Assembly (NCBI GenBank): GCA_036389455.1 | Contig: DASVPW010000210.1 | Location: 1 to 64,000 of the forward strand | Direction: 5' to 3' | DNA length: 64,000 nt | Source: JAJKJG01 sp036389455 | GTDB taxonomy: Bacteria; Pseudomonadota; Alphaproteobacteria; Rhizobiales; Beijerinckiaceae | Shown: piece by piece, positions 24,780 through 32,721 of the stretch | Numbering within the stretch: position 1 is the stretch's first letter | Layout of the letters: each line of letters starts with the position of its first letter | Program-made: the position numbers and the translations under genes | The notes under the pieces: generated by a model | Told to the model about the DNA's origin: nothing | Databases searched by the model: none | Seen by the model: only the letters and a program-made list of their open reading frames with translations

Positions 24780-25426
24780 AGCTCTACGGCTTTTGGCGCT
24801 CGCTCGCGACGCTCCGGGTGCGCATCGTCCTCAACCTCAAGGGCGTCGCGGCCGAGGAGACGATGATCGACCTCCAGGCCGGCGTGCAGCACTCGCCCGC
24901 GTACCGGGCCGTCAATCCGCAAGGCGTCTTGCCCGCCCTCCTCGACGGCGAGGGCCCGCCGCTGTTCCAGTCCCTCGCCATCTGCGAGTACCTCGACGAG
25001 CGCTTTCCTCAACCGCCGCTCCTGCCCTCCGACCTGCGCGGACGCGCGCGGGTGCGCGGCCTCGCCCAGATCGTCGCCTGCGATTCCCACCCGCTGATCG
25101 TGCCGCGCATCCGCGAGTTCCTGGAGCGGGAGTTCGGCCTCTCCGAGGCGCAGCGCCTCGCCTGGTGCCGGCACTGGCTCGGCGAGGGCCTTTCCGCCAT
25201 CGAGGCGCATCTCGCGGAAGCCGAGACAGGCACTTATTGTCACGGCGACGCCGTGACCCTCGCGGACGTCTGCCTCGTCAGCCTCGCCGTGGGCTATCGC
25301 CACTACTTCCAGGGCCGGGTCGAGGATTTCCCGAGGTGCGCCGCGGTGGTGGAGCGCTGCTTGGCCCAAGACGCCTTCGCCCGGGCGCATCCCCTTCGCC
25401 AACCGGGCGCCCCGAAGGCCGCCTAA
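24776..25426 (+). CDS. glutathione S-transferase, maleylacetoacetate/maleylpyruvate isomerase type
   Basis: 216 residues. The N-terminal thioredoxin domain carries LYGFWRSLATLRVRIVLNLKG (its core being RVRIVLNLKG), NPQGVLPALL and FQSLAICEYLDE, the zeta-class pattern; the C-terminal helical domain contains ADVCLVSLAV. Zeta GSTs isomerise maleylacetoacetate or maleylpyruvate to the fumaryl form using glutathione, in tyrosine/homogentisate or gentisate catabolism. The usual SSAAYRVR is SLATLRVR here, keeping the first Ser. It is coupled to the dehydrogenase upstream and convergent with, and overlapping by 4 bp, the next gene. Confidence 0.85.
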   Translation: MKLYGFWRSLATLRVRIVLNLKGVAAEETMIDLQAGVQHSPAYRAVNPQGVLPALLDGEGPPLFQSLAICEYLDERFPQPPLLPSDLRGRARVRGLAQIVACDSHPLIVPRIREFLEREFGLSEAQRLAWCRHWLGEGLSAIEAHLAEAETGTYCHGDAVTLADVCLVSLAVGYRHYFQGRVEDFPRCAAVVERCLAQDAFARAHPLRQPGAPKAA

Positions 25427-26418
25427 CCCGCGATCCTGACCGGCGCGTTCGTCGCGGCGGAGCGACAGATCGCCTCCAGCGCCGCGATGTTGGCGACCTT
25501 CTGTTCGTCGGTGAAGGGGTAGTCGTCCTTGCCCTCGGCGGCGCGGGCAAAGGCTTCGAGGTTTGCCCGCACCGCGTCGGTCCACTCGTAGCGGACGGCC
25601 TCCCGGCGCCCGTCGCGATGCTGGAGCGTGAGCGTCGCGGGACCCGGCGTGTCGGGGTGGGTCTCGTTCACCACCTCGACCCAGGCGTCCGACCCGAAGA
25701 CGGTGAAGCGCAGGTAGAGCGGCGTCACCAGGATCGCGTTGAGGTAGGCCGTGGGCCCGGAGGCGAAGCGCAGGTGCACCGAGATCACGTCGCCGTTGTC
25801 CGGATAGGCGACCCGGCTCGTCGTGGCCGCGTAGGCCTCCTCGGCCGGGCCGAACAGCTCGACGAAGAGGTCGGTGAGATGGATGCCCATGGCGGTCATG
25901 CCGGCCGCCGGCGCGTCCTTCGGCGAGGCGCGCCAGTCGCCGGGCGGCACGTTCGCGAGCTTGTCGTGCGAGAAATTCGCCTCGGCGTGCATGACCGTGC
26001 CGAGTGTCCCATCTCGAACGAGGCGCCGCACGTGCGCGAGCGCCGGCTCGAAGCGCCGCTCGTGGCCGATGCCGAGGACGACGCCGGCCTTCCGGCACGC
26101 CTCGACCGAGCGCTCGGCGTCAGCGCGATTGAGCGCCAGCGGCTTCTCGCAGAACACGTGCTTCCCGGCTTCCGCCGCCGTCAGCACCTGGGCCGTGTGG
26201 AGCGAGTGCGGCGTGCACAGGATCACTGCGTCGATCGCGGGGTCGCGCAGCGCCTCTGCCAAGTTGGTGGTGAAGGCGAGGCCGTGCTCGGCTGCGAAGC
26301 CCGCATGGGCCGGGTTCGTCTCGACGGCGGTCGTGACGGCGAGCGCGTCCGAGCCCTTCATGCGGCGCACGATGTGCTTGCCCCACCAGCCGAGGCCGGC
26401 GACCGCTGCGCGAATCAT
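25423..26418 (-). CDS. Gfo/Idh/MocA family oxidoreductase
   Basis: 331 residues. The N-terminal NAD(P) fold reads AVAGLGWWGKHIVRRM, followed by the family motif CEKPLALN near residue 95 whose Lys is catalytic or structural, and a C-terminal substrate domain. Members oxidise or reduce sugars, inositols or other cyclic alcohols. Its ATG overlaps the flavin-reductase stop (ATGA, 26415-26418), so both belong to the LysR-divergent operon. The substrate is not evident. Confidence 0.88.
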   Translation of the reverse strand: MIRAAVAGLGWWGKHIVRRMKGSDALAVTTAVETNPAHAGFAAEHGLAFTTNLAEALRDPAIDAVILCTPHSLHTAQVLTAAEAGKHVFCEKPLALNRADAERSVEACRKAGVVLGIGHERRFEPALAHVRRLVRDGTLGTVMHAEANFSHDKLANVPPGDWRASPKDAPAAGMTAMGIHLTDLFVELFGPAEEAYAATTSRVAYPDNGDVISVHLRFASGPTAYLNAILVTPLYLRFTVFGSDAWVEVVNETHPDTPGPATLTLQHRDGRREAVRYEWTDAVRANLEAFARAAEGKDDYPFTDEQKVANIAALEAICRSAATNAPVRIAG

Positions 26419-26942
26419 CGTCCCTCGTGCCGCACGGGGCTAAGCGGGTGCGCGCAGTAGCGCCCGGCGCTGAAGACCAGCGGCTCGCCGTCCCTGTGGC
26501 TCGCCCGGTGGACCCGGCCGAGGAAGATCACGTGGTCGCCGCCGTCCATGGTCGCATGGGTGCTGCACTCGAAGGCCGCGAGCGTGCCCGGCAGGAGCGG
26601 GCAGCCGCCGAGGCCGGGAGCGTGCGCGAGCGCGTCGAACTTGTCGCGCCGCGGAATCGAGAAATGCCGCGCGAGCGCGACTTGCCCCGCTTCCAGCACG
26701 TTCACGGCGAAAAACCCCGCTTTCAGGAAGCTCGAGAGCGACGGCGCGTGCTGCTTGAGGCTCCATAGCACCAGGGGCGGCTCCAGGGACACCGCCGAGA
26801 AGGAGTTCGCGGTCAGCCCCTCGAGCTTGCCTTCGGGCGTGCGCGTCGTGATGACCGTGACCCCGGTGGCGAAACGCCCGAGCGCGGTGCGGAACGAGCG
26901 CTGGTTTCCCGGATCGGGCTCGAACGAGACATTATGGATCAT
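26415..26942 (-). CDS. flavin reductase family protein
   Basis: 175 residues. The flavin reductase-like fold shows FRTALGRFATGVTVITTR at the N-terminus, GLTANSFSAVSLEPPLVLWS near 42-61, FAVNVLEAGQ and the C-terminal YCAHPL. Such proteins supply reduced FMN or FAD to two-component monooxygenases, or bind flavin for other reactions. No separate large oxygenase partner lies beside it; the FAD monooxygenase at 14.8 kb is a one-component type. It is first in a leftward pair, divergent from the LysR gene. Confidence 0.88.
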   Translation of the reverse strand: MIHNVSFEPDPGNQRSFRTALGRFATGVTVITTRTPEGKLEGLTANSFSAVSLEPPLVLWSLKQHAPSLSSFLKAGFFAVNVLEAGQVALARHFSIPRRDKFDALAHAPGLGGCPLLPGTLAAFECSTHATMDGGDHVIFLGRVHRASHRDGEPLVFSAGRYCAHPLSPVRHEGR

Positions 26943-26982
26943 CGCGGCCGGGCACCCATGGCACGGAAAGCCTATGGCATGG

Positions 26983-27009
26983 AGGTCACCAGCTGAAATA
27001 ATATGACCT
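26983..27009. promoter_or_regulatory. dyad between flavin-reductase and LysR genes
   Basis: AGGTCA (26983-26988) and TGACCT (27004-27009) form a perfect 6-bp inverted repeat with a 15-bp AT-rich spacer containing AATAATA. It lies in the 101-bp divergent gap, where a LysR regulator would normally bind. The spacing is compatible with a LysR recognition site, though it is not the textbook T-N11-A form. Confidence 0.5.
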
Positions 27010-27043
27010 GCTGATTTCGATCATAAAAACGGATGGTTCCCTC

Positions 27044-27991
27044 GTGAGCGGCAGCTTCCGCGATATGCGGCTCTTCGTGGCGGCCTACGAGGAGCGCTCC
27101 TTCACGGCCGCGGCGGCGCGCGAGAACGCGACCCAGTCGGGCGTCTCGCAGCACATCCGTAAGCTCGAGGAGAGCCTTCGGGTGAATCTCTTCGCCCGCG
27201 ACAGGGGCCGGGTGGCCCCGACACCCGCGGGCGACAGCTATTACCAGCGCTGCATCGAGGTGCTGCGCGCCCACGAGGCCGCCGGCCGGGCCGTCCAGGC
27301 CTACGCCCGGGGGCTCGACGGCGACATCGTCGTCGGGTTGATGCCGACCATGACGCGCTGTGCGCTCGCGCCGGTGCTCGCCGCCTTCATCGAGGCGCAT
27401 CCGAACGTCGCCGTGCGGGTGGTCGAGGGCTACAGCGCGGCCCTGACCCAGCAGGTCCAGGCGGGCGAGCTCGATTTCGCCGTCGTCCCGGCCTTTTCCG
27501 GCGCGCCAGGCCTCAAGAGCCGCCTGTTCCTGCGCACCCCCGAGCTTCTCGTCTCGGGCTCGGGCTCGCGCTTGAGCCACGGAGAGGCGGTGCGCCTCGC
27601 CGACCTCGGGCGGCTGAAGCTCGTCGTGCCGTCCCGGGCGAACACCCGCCGCAACCTCCTCGAGACCTACTTCGCCTCGAACGGCGTCGAGATCGAGCGC
27701 CTCATCGAGCTCGACGCCATGCTCGGCACCCTCGACTTCGTCCGCCGCACCGGCTGGATGACAATCCTCCCCGCCATCATGATGGCCGACGGCGGCGAGC
27801 CGCGCCTCTTCACTGTGAACCGCATCGCCGACCCGCCCTTCACCCTCGACCTCGTCCTCATCGAACCCTCCCGCCGGCCGATGTCGCCCGCCGCAGAGGC
27901 CTTCCTCGCGATGCTCGAAGAGGAGAGCGCCGCGCTCGACGCCCGATGGGGCGAAGACGCAGGCGGCCGCACCTCCGACCCGCGGCATTGA
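27044..27991 (+). CDS. LysR family transcriptional regulator
   Basis: 315 residues from GTG 27044, or 308 from ATG 27065. The winged helix is at the N-terminus (MRLFVAAYEERSFTAAA, then SGVSQHIRKLEESLRVNLFAR), followed by the periplasmic-binding-like effector domain starting near IVVGLMPTMTR. It is divergent from the flavin-reductase and Gfo/Idh genes, the classic LysR layout, and probably controls them with an aromatic or carboxylate effector. The CitE-type gene follows on the same strand after 64 bp. Confidence 0.93.
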   Translation: MSGSFRDMRLFVAAYEERSFTAAAARENATQSGVSQHIRKLEESLRVNLFARDRGRVAPTPAGDSYYQRCIEVLRAHEAAGRAVQAYARGLDGDIVVGLMPTMTRCALAPVLAAFIEAHPNVAVRVVEGYSAALTQQVQAGELDFAVVPAFSGAPGLKSRLFLRTPELLVSGSGSRLSHGEAVRLADLGRLKLVVPSRANTRRNLLETYFASNGVEIERLIELDAMLGTLDFVRRTGWMTILPAIMMADGGEPRLFTVNRIADPPFTLDLVLIEPSRRPMSPAAEAFLAMLEEESAALDARWGEDAGGRTSDPRH

Positions 27992-28055
27992 AAGTTCCAT
28001 CGCCGCGAAAAGCCGCGTAGTAGCCGGCTGTCCCGATCCGCTGGAAGAAAGCGAC

Positions 28056-28934
28056 ATGCCCGACATCCGCCCCCGCCGCAGCGTGCTCTACATGCCGGGC
28101 GCCAACGCCCGCGCCCTGGAGAAGGCGCGCACCCTCCCGGCCGATGGGATCATCATCGACCTCGAGGATGCGGTCGCGCCGGAGGCGAAGGCGGCGGCCC
28201 GCACCCAGGTCGCTGCAGCCGTCGCCCAGGGAGGGTACGGCCACCGCGAGGTGGTGATCCGGGTGAACGCCCCCGACACTCTCTGGGGCGAGGACGACCT
28301 CAGGGCGGCGGCGGGAGCCGGGCCGGACGCGATCCTGATCCCGAAGGTGTCCGACGCCGCGACGCTCACCTCCATCGGGCATCGCCTGCGCCGCCTCGGC
28401 GCGCCGGAGGCGATCCGGGTCTGGGCCATGATCGAGACCCCGCTCGCGATCCTGCGCTGCGAGGAGATCGCCCGCGCGGCGCGCGACGTCGACACGCGCC
28501 TATCCTGCTTCGTCATGGGGACGAACGATCTCGCCAAGGAGACTCGCGCGCGCCTCGTCCCCGGCCGTGCCCCGATGCTGCCGTGGCTCGGCGCCGCCGT
28601 CGCGGCGGCGCGGGCGCACGGCCTCGACATCCTCGACGGCGTCTACAACGGGCTTCAGGACGAGGCGGGATTGCGGGCCGAGTGCGAGCAGGGCCGCGAT
28701 CTCGGATTCGACGGCAAAACCCTGATCCATCCGAACCAGATCGGTCCCGCCAACGAGATCTTCGCGCCGCCGGACGAGGAGGTCGAGCACGCCCGCGCCG
28801 TCATCGCGGCGTTCGCCCGGCCCGAGAACCAGGGCAAGGGCGTGATCTCGCTCGAGGGCCGCATGGTCGAGCGCATGCATGCCGAGATCGCCCGGCGCAC
28901 GGTGGCACTCGCCGAGGCGATCCGAGGCCGGTAG
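28056..28934 (+). CDS. HpcH/HpaI-CitE family CoA ester lyase
   Basis: 292 residues. CitE-type blocks are RSVLYMPGANARALEKA, IIIDLEDAVAPEAK, VIRVNAP, MIETPLAIL, MGTNDLAKETRA and GFDGKTLIHPNQI, with the acidic metal ligands in place. Relatives include malyl-CoA and beta-methylmalyl-CoA lyases and malyl-CoA thioesterase, as well as citramalyl-CoA lyases. Because mcd lies about 16 kb away, a role on beta-methylmalyl-CoA or malyl-CoA is possible; alternatively it cleaves the acyl-CoA end product of the local catabolic genes. Confidence 0.88.
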   Translation: MPDIRPRRSVLYMPGANARALEKARTLPADGIIIDLEDAVAPEAKAAARTQVAAAVAQGGYGHREVVIRVNAPDTLWGEDDLRAAAGAGPDAILIPKVSDAATLTSIGHRLRRLGAPEAIRVWAMIETPLAILRCEEIARAARDVDTRLSCFVMGTNDLAKETRARLVPGRAPMLPWLGAAVAAARAHGLDILDGVYNGLQDEAGLRAECEQGRDLGFDGKTLIHPNQIGPANEIFAPPDEEVEHARAVIAAFARPENQGKGVISLEGRMVERMHAEIARRTVALAEAIRGR

Positions 28935-28955
28935 CTCTCTCTCCTTTGCGCGCCG

Positions 28956-30176
28956 TCACTTCCTGACGAGCGGGCACCGCGACCTGTCGAGCGGCTGGAA
29001 CGCCTCCGCGCCCGGCACCGTTGCGACGAGCCGATAGAGGTCCCACGGACCCTGCGATTCCGACGGCTTCTTGACCTCGAACAGGTGCATGTCGTGGACC
29101 ATGCGCCCGTCCTCGCGGATGCGGCCGTCCCTGGCGAAGAAGTCGTTGATCGGCGCCGCCTTCATGGCCTTCATGACGGCGCCGGTCTCGTCCGTGCCGG
29201 CCGCCTGCACGGCCTTGAGATAGTGCGTGGTCGCCGAATAGAGGCCGGCCTGGGACATGTTCGGCATCTTGCCGGTGCGCTCGAAGAAGCGCTTCGACCA
29301 GGTGCGGGTGTCGTCGTCGAGGTCCCAGTAGAAGGCTTCCGTGAGGAGCATGCCCTGCGCCGTCTGGAGGCCGAGGCTTTTGACGTCGTTGACGTAGACG
29401 AGGAGGCCCGCGAGGCTCTGCCCGGCCCGCGTCAGCCCGAACTCGGCGGCCTGCTTGATGGCGTTCGTGGTATCGGTGCCGGCGTTCGCGAGCCCGACCA
29501 CCTTGGCCTTCGAGCCTTGTGCCTGGAGCAGGAAGGACGAGAAGTCGGCGGTGTTGAGGGGTGCCCGCACGGAGCCGACCACCTGCCCGCCGTTCGCCTT
29601 GACGACCTCGGCCGTGTCGCGCTCGAGCTCGTGCCCGAAGGCGTAGTCGGCCGTGATGAAGAACCATGAGTCGCCGCCGCGCTTCACCGTCGCCTGCCCG
29701 GTCGTGCGGGCGAGCGAATAGGTGTCGTAGGTGTAGTGCACGGAGACCGGCGTGCAGGCCTCGTTGGTGATGCGCACCGCCCCCGGCCCGTTCAGCACCA
29801 CGATCCGGTTCTTCTCTCTTGCGACCTCGATCACGGCGAGCGCGGTCGCGGAGGCCGCGACGTCGAGGATGGCGTCGACCCCGCCACGGTCGAACCACTC
29901 CCGCGCGGTGTTCGCCGCGATGTCAGGCTTGTTCTGGTGGTCGGCGAAGACGACCTCGACGGGCTTTCCCAGCACCCTGCCGCCGAAATCCTCGACCGCC
30001 ATGCGGGCCGCCGTCACGCTGCCGGTGCCGGTGATGTCCGAGTAGAGGCTCGTCATGTCGAGGACGAGTCCGATCCGGACCACATCGTTCGAAACCGCTC
30101 CCGGCGCAGGCGCCTGCGCCTGCGCCGGCACGACGGCGGCAAGGCACGCGCCGAGGACGGCGGCGAGGGTCTTCAT
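28956..30176 (-). CDS. ABC transporter substrate-binding protein (LivK class), orphan
   Basis: 406 residues from ATG 30176, chosen because AAGGGAGG lies six bases upstream of it; an ATG at 30182 sits on top of that site. The Sec signal peptide ends at AQAQA near residue 21. The mature type I binding fold reads VVRIGLVLDMTSLYSD, then MAVEDFGGRVLGKPVEVVFADHQNKPDIA. Two cysteines (near 156 and at the C-terminal RCPLVRK) may form a disulfide. No permease or ATPase adjoins it, so it may share the importer at 18-21 kb or sense a substrate. Confidence 0.88.
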   Translation of the reverse strand: MKTLAAVLGACLAAVVPAQAQAPAPGAVSNDVVRIGLVLDMTSLYSDITGTGSVTAARMAVEDFGGRVLGKPVEVVFADHQNKPDIAANTAREWFDRGGVDAILDVAASATALAVIEVAREKNRIVVLNGPGAVRITNEACTPVSVHYTYDTYSLARTTGQATVKRGGDSWFFITADYAFGHELERDTAEVVKANGGQVVGSVRAPLNTADFSSFLLQAQGSKAKVVGLANAGTDTTNAIKQAAEFGLTRAGQSLAGLLVYVNDVKSLGLQTAQGMLLTEAFYWDLDDDTRTWSKRFFERTGKMPNMSQAGLYSATTHYLKAVQAAGTDETGAVMKAMKAAPINDFFARDGRIREDGRMVHDMHLFEVKKPSESQGPWDLYRLVATVPGAEAFQPLDRSRCPLVRK

Positions 30177-30353
30177 GGGCATCCTCCCTTGAGCCGAAAG
30201 CTCTGCTCTCCCGCACGGGGGCGCTCTTGCGGGATTCGTTGCCGAACCGGCACGGATTTGCAAGGAAGCGCGGCTTGGCCCCGTCCGGGACAGCCGCGAT
30301 CCTAACTCAGGACACCGGAGGCCGCCCGGGGCGGCTTCGCTCGCGGGCCTTGG

Positions 30354-30752
30354 TCATTGGCCTTCGACGGCGTATCGGCGGAACGTCGCGTACTTCTGCC
30401 CGATCTTCAGGGCCGCTTGGTAATCGGCGCCATTGTACCAGGACTTCAGCGCGTCCATGCTCTCCCAGGCCTGGATCGTGACCCGCTTCGGCGGCGTGCC
30501 TTCGATGGCCTCCACGGGCTTCGCTCCGACGCCTGCGGCGCCTCCGATGGCGACGAACTTGGCTCCGGAGCTCCTGACGGTCGCCTGCGCCTTCGGCGCG
30601 AACTCCTTGCCGTAGTTTTCCGGATCGGTGACGTCGATCTCGCTGATCAGATAGACCATCGGCTTGGACTGGGCATGGAGGCTCTGGACGGCGACGGCGC
30701 CGAAGCCGATGCCGGCGAGCATCGACAGCGTCACTGCGAGGTGAGTTCTCAT
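30354..30752 (-). CDS. exported DUF1330 family protein
   Basis: 132 residues with a Sec signal peptide (LAVTLSMLAGIGFGAVAVQSL, cleavage near HAQ). The mature part is a DUF1330 domain: MVYLISEIDVTDPENYGKEF, GAKFVAIGGAAGVGAKPVEAIEG and VTIQAWESMDALKSWYNGADYQ. The domain is a ferredoxin-like dimer of unknown function. It lies between the orphan binding protein and an MFS gene; the 177-bp gap to 30176 holds no gene. Export is unusual for the family, which is mostly cytoplasmic. Confidence 0.85.
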   Translation of the reverse strand: MRTHLAVTLSMLAGIGFGAVAVQSLHAQSKPMVYLISEIDVTDPENYGKEFAPKAQATVRSSGAKFVAIGGAAGVGAKPVEAIEGTPPKRVTIQAWESMDALKSWYNGADYQAALKIGQKYATFRRYAVEGQ

Positions 30753-30797
30753 CGTATCCCTCCTTCGCCTGCGGAAGCGGGCCAGAGGATGGTAGCA

Positions 30798-30820
30798 CGG
30801 GCTGACGTAACGTCAGCCCG
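30798..30820. promoter_or_regulatory. 23-bp perfect palindrome
   Basis: CGGGCTGACGT-A-ACGTCAGCCCG has eleven perfectly matched base pairs per arm. It lies in the 151-bp gap between the divergent DUF1330 and MFS genes, about 46 bp upstream of the DUF1330 start. No T-run follows, so an operator is likelier than a terminator. Confidence 0.5.
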
Positions 30821-30903
30821 CAACCGGACACCCGCCCTGGCGGATTGGGGCACCGGCCCATAATGAGGCGGCGCCCGGCTGTGCCCGTTCGGGGAGGTTG
30901 TGC

Positions 30904-32127
30904 GTGGATACGCCCACGGAGGGGCAGAGCTGGGTCGGGCCGCTCGTCGCGATCTTCCTGATGCAGGCGACGGCGGCGTTCCTGACGCGCCTCGTGCCGA
31001 CGATCGCGCCCGCGATCATGCCGGAGCTCGGCTGGACCGAGACTGCGATCGGCTATCTCGCCGCCGTCACCACCTTCGGCTCGATCGCCTTCCTGCTCAC
31101 GGGCAACCCGCTGATCCGGCGCACAGGCCCGATCCGGGCGCTGCAGATCGGGCTCGTCCTCGGCGGCATTGGCGCCGCGCTCCTCGCCGTGCCGGTTTTC
31201 GCGGCGCCGATCGTCGCGAGCTTCCTCGTCGGCCTCGGCTACGGGCCGTCGACGCCGGCCGGCAGCGACGTGCTCCAGCGCCATGCGCCGGCGCGCCACC
31301 GCAACCTGATCTTCTCGGTGAAGCAGGCCGGCGTGCCGCTCGGCGGCGTCGCGGCCGGGATCGCCCTTCCGCCGATCGCCGAGGCGGCCGGCTGGCGCGC
31401 GACGCTCGCCTTCGCGACCGCCGTGGTCCTCGCGACCGTCGCCGCCGTGCAGCCGCTCCGCGCCCGCATCGACGCCGGCCGCAGCCGGCACCAGCCGCTC
31501 ACGCCGGGGGCGCTCCTCGGCCTTGAGAACCTCGCGCGGCCGATCGCCTCGCTCGCGAGCACGCCGGGCCTCAAGCGGCTTGCCTTCGTCGGCGCCTGCT
31601 TCGCCGTCGGCCAGGGCTGCTGGGTCGCCTTCCTCATGACCTACCTCGTCGCCGACCTGCGGCTGTCGCTGACCGCGGCCGGCCTCGTGTTCGCCGTCAT
31701 GATGGCGACCGGCGTGTTCGGGCGCATCCTCCTCGGCTTCGTCTCGGACCGGCTCGGCTCCGGCATCTTCACCCTGAAGCTCGTCGCCGCGACCTCGGCC
31801 GCGACCTCGCTGGCGTTGGCCCTGACGAGCCCGGCCTGGCCGCTCTGGGCCGTCGCCCTCCTCGCCGGAGTCGGCGGGGTGACGGTGTCGAGCTGGAACG
31901 GCGTGCAGATCGCCGAGGTCGCCCGCCTCGCGCCGCGCCACCTCATCGGCGAGACCGCGGCCGGATCCACGATCCTGATCTTCTTAGGGTATATCGTCGG
32001 GCCGTCGGCCTTCGCGGCCCTCGTCGGGGCGACGGGACGGTTCGACCTCGCCTTCATGGCCGTCGCCGCCGCGACCTTGGCCGCCCTCTTCGGCCTCATG
32101 GGGCGGAACGGCCGCGCCTTACGCTGA
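30904..32127 (+). CDS. MFS transporter
   Basis: 407 residues from GTG 30904, six bases behind GGGGAGG. Twelve hydrophobic segments are seen, with the MFS loop-2/3 type motif GNPLIRRTGPIRALQIG near residue 65 and GFVSDRLGSG near 280. The pattern is that of the cyanate/NNP or YbfB-like permease branch, exporting or importing small solutes. It is divergent from the DUF1330 gene and is followed by an unrelated small gene after 61 bp. Substrate unknown. Confidence 0.88.
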   Translation: MDTPTEGQSWVGPLVAIFLMQATAAFLTRLVPTIAPAIMPELGWTETAIGYLAAVTTFGSIAFLLTGNPLIRRTGPIRALQIGLVLGGIGAALLAVPVFAAPIVASFLVGLGYGPSTPAGSDVLQRHAPARHRNLIFSVKQAGVPLGGVAAGIALPPIAEAAGWRATLAFATAVVLATVAAVQPLRARIDAGRSRHQPLTPGALLGLENLARPIASLASTPGLKRLAFVGACFAVGQGCWVAFLMTYLVADLRLSLTAAGLVFAVMMATGVFGRILLGFVSDRLGSGIFTLKLVAATSAATSLALALTSPAWPLWAVALLAGVGGVTVSSWNGVQIAEVARLAPRHLIGETAAGSTILIFLGYIVGPSAFAALVGATGRFDLAFMAVAAATLAALFGLMGRNGRALR

Positions 32128-32188
32128 ATAGCCAAGCCGAACCCGGCCCCGCTCCGCGCATTGTATAGTTCTGAAAGGAGCGGACCTC

Positions 32189-32710
32189 ATGGCGCGCACA
32201 TCCCTGAAGCCGATCCTCGCCCTCGCGGCGGCCTTGGGCGTCCTTGGCGGCGGCGCCGAGGCGCAGCCCGACATGGCGCGACCTGACGTGGACCGCATGC
32301 GGGCCCGGGCCGAGGCCCTCGCCTACCGCTACCTCGAGGGGTGGTCGTCCGGGAACGCGCAGGCGCTCGCCGACGTGCAGAGGCTCTACGGCCCGCGCGT
32401 GAATTTTTACGGCAAGTTTATCGACCAGCGCAGCCTGTTCGCCCAGAAGCGCAGCTTCGGACGCCGCTGGCCGGTCCGCCGCTACGTGCATCGGCCGGGC
32501 ACCATGCGCGTCACCTGCGACGCCGCCACCCAGGCCTGCCTTGTGAAGTCGATCATCGACTGGCGCGCCGAAAGCCCGGCGCGGGGCGCGGTCTCGCGCG
32601 GATCCTCGACGTTCGAGCTCGGCCTCGGCTTCTCGGGGCCGCGGCCCGTCGTGCTGTTCGAGCGCGGCAACGTGATCCGGGGCGGCGCCCGGCATGCCGG
32701 GCTCGGCTGA
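32189..32710 (+). CDS. exported NTF2/SnoaL-like hypothetical protein
   Basis: 173 residues with a signal peptide (LKPILALAAALGVLGGGAEA). The body contains YLEGWSSGNAQALADVQRLY, VNFYGKFIDQRSLFAQKRSF, GRRWPVRRYVHRPGTM and a CDAATQAC pair, matching a domain seen at the C-terminus of some rhizobial SH3/caspase-like envelope proteins that resembles the NTF2 fold. Two cysteines probably pair in the periplasm. It converges with the Pro-rich protein gene, with stops only 11 bp apart. Confidence 0.65.
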   Translation: MARTSLKPILALAAALGVLGGGAEAQPDMARPDVDRMRARAEALAYRYLEGWSSGNAQALADVQRLYGPRVNFYGKFIDQRSLFAQKRSFGRRWPVRRYVHRPGTMRVTCDAATQACLVKSIIDWRAESPARGAVSRGSSTFELGLGFSGPRPVVLFERGNVIRGGARHAGLG

Positions 32711-32721
32711 AGCGGCGCGGC

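Noticed and set aside
27044..28934. LysR and CitE-type genes as a malyl-CoA operon of the ethylmalonyl-CoA pathway
   Set aside because: The CitE family is too broad to fix the substrate, and LysR is oriented for control of the leftward genes. Kept only as a possibility in the annotation.
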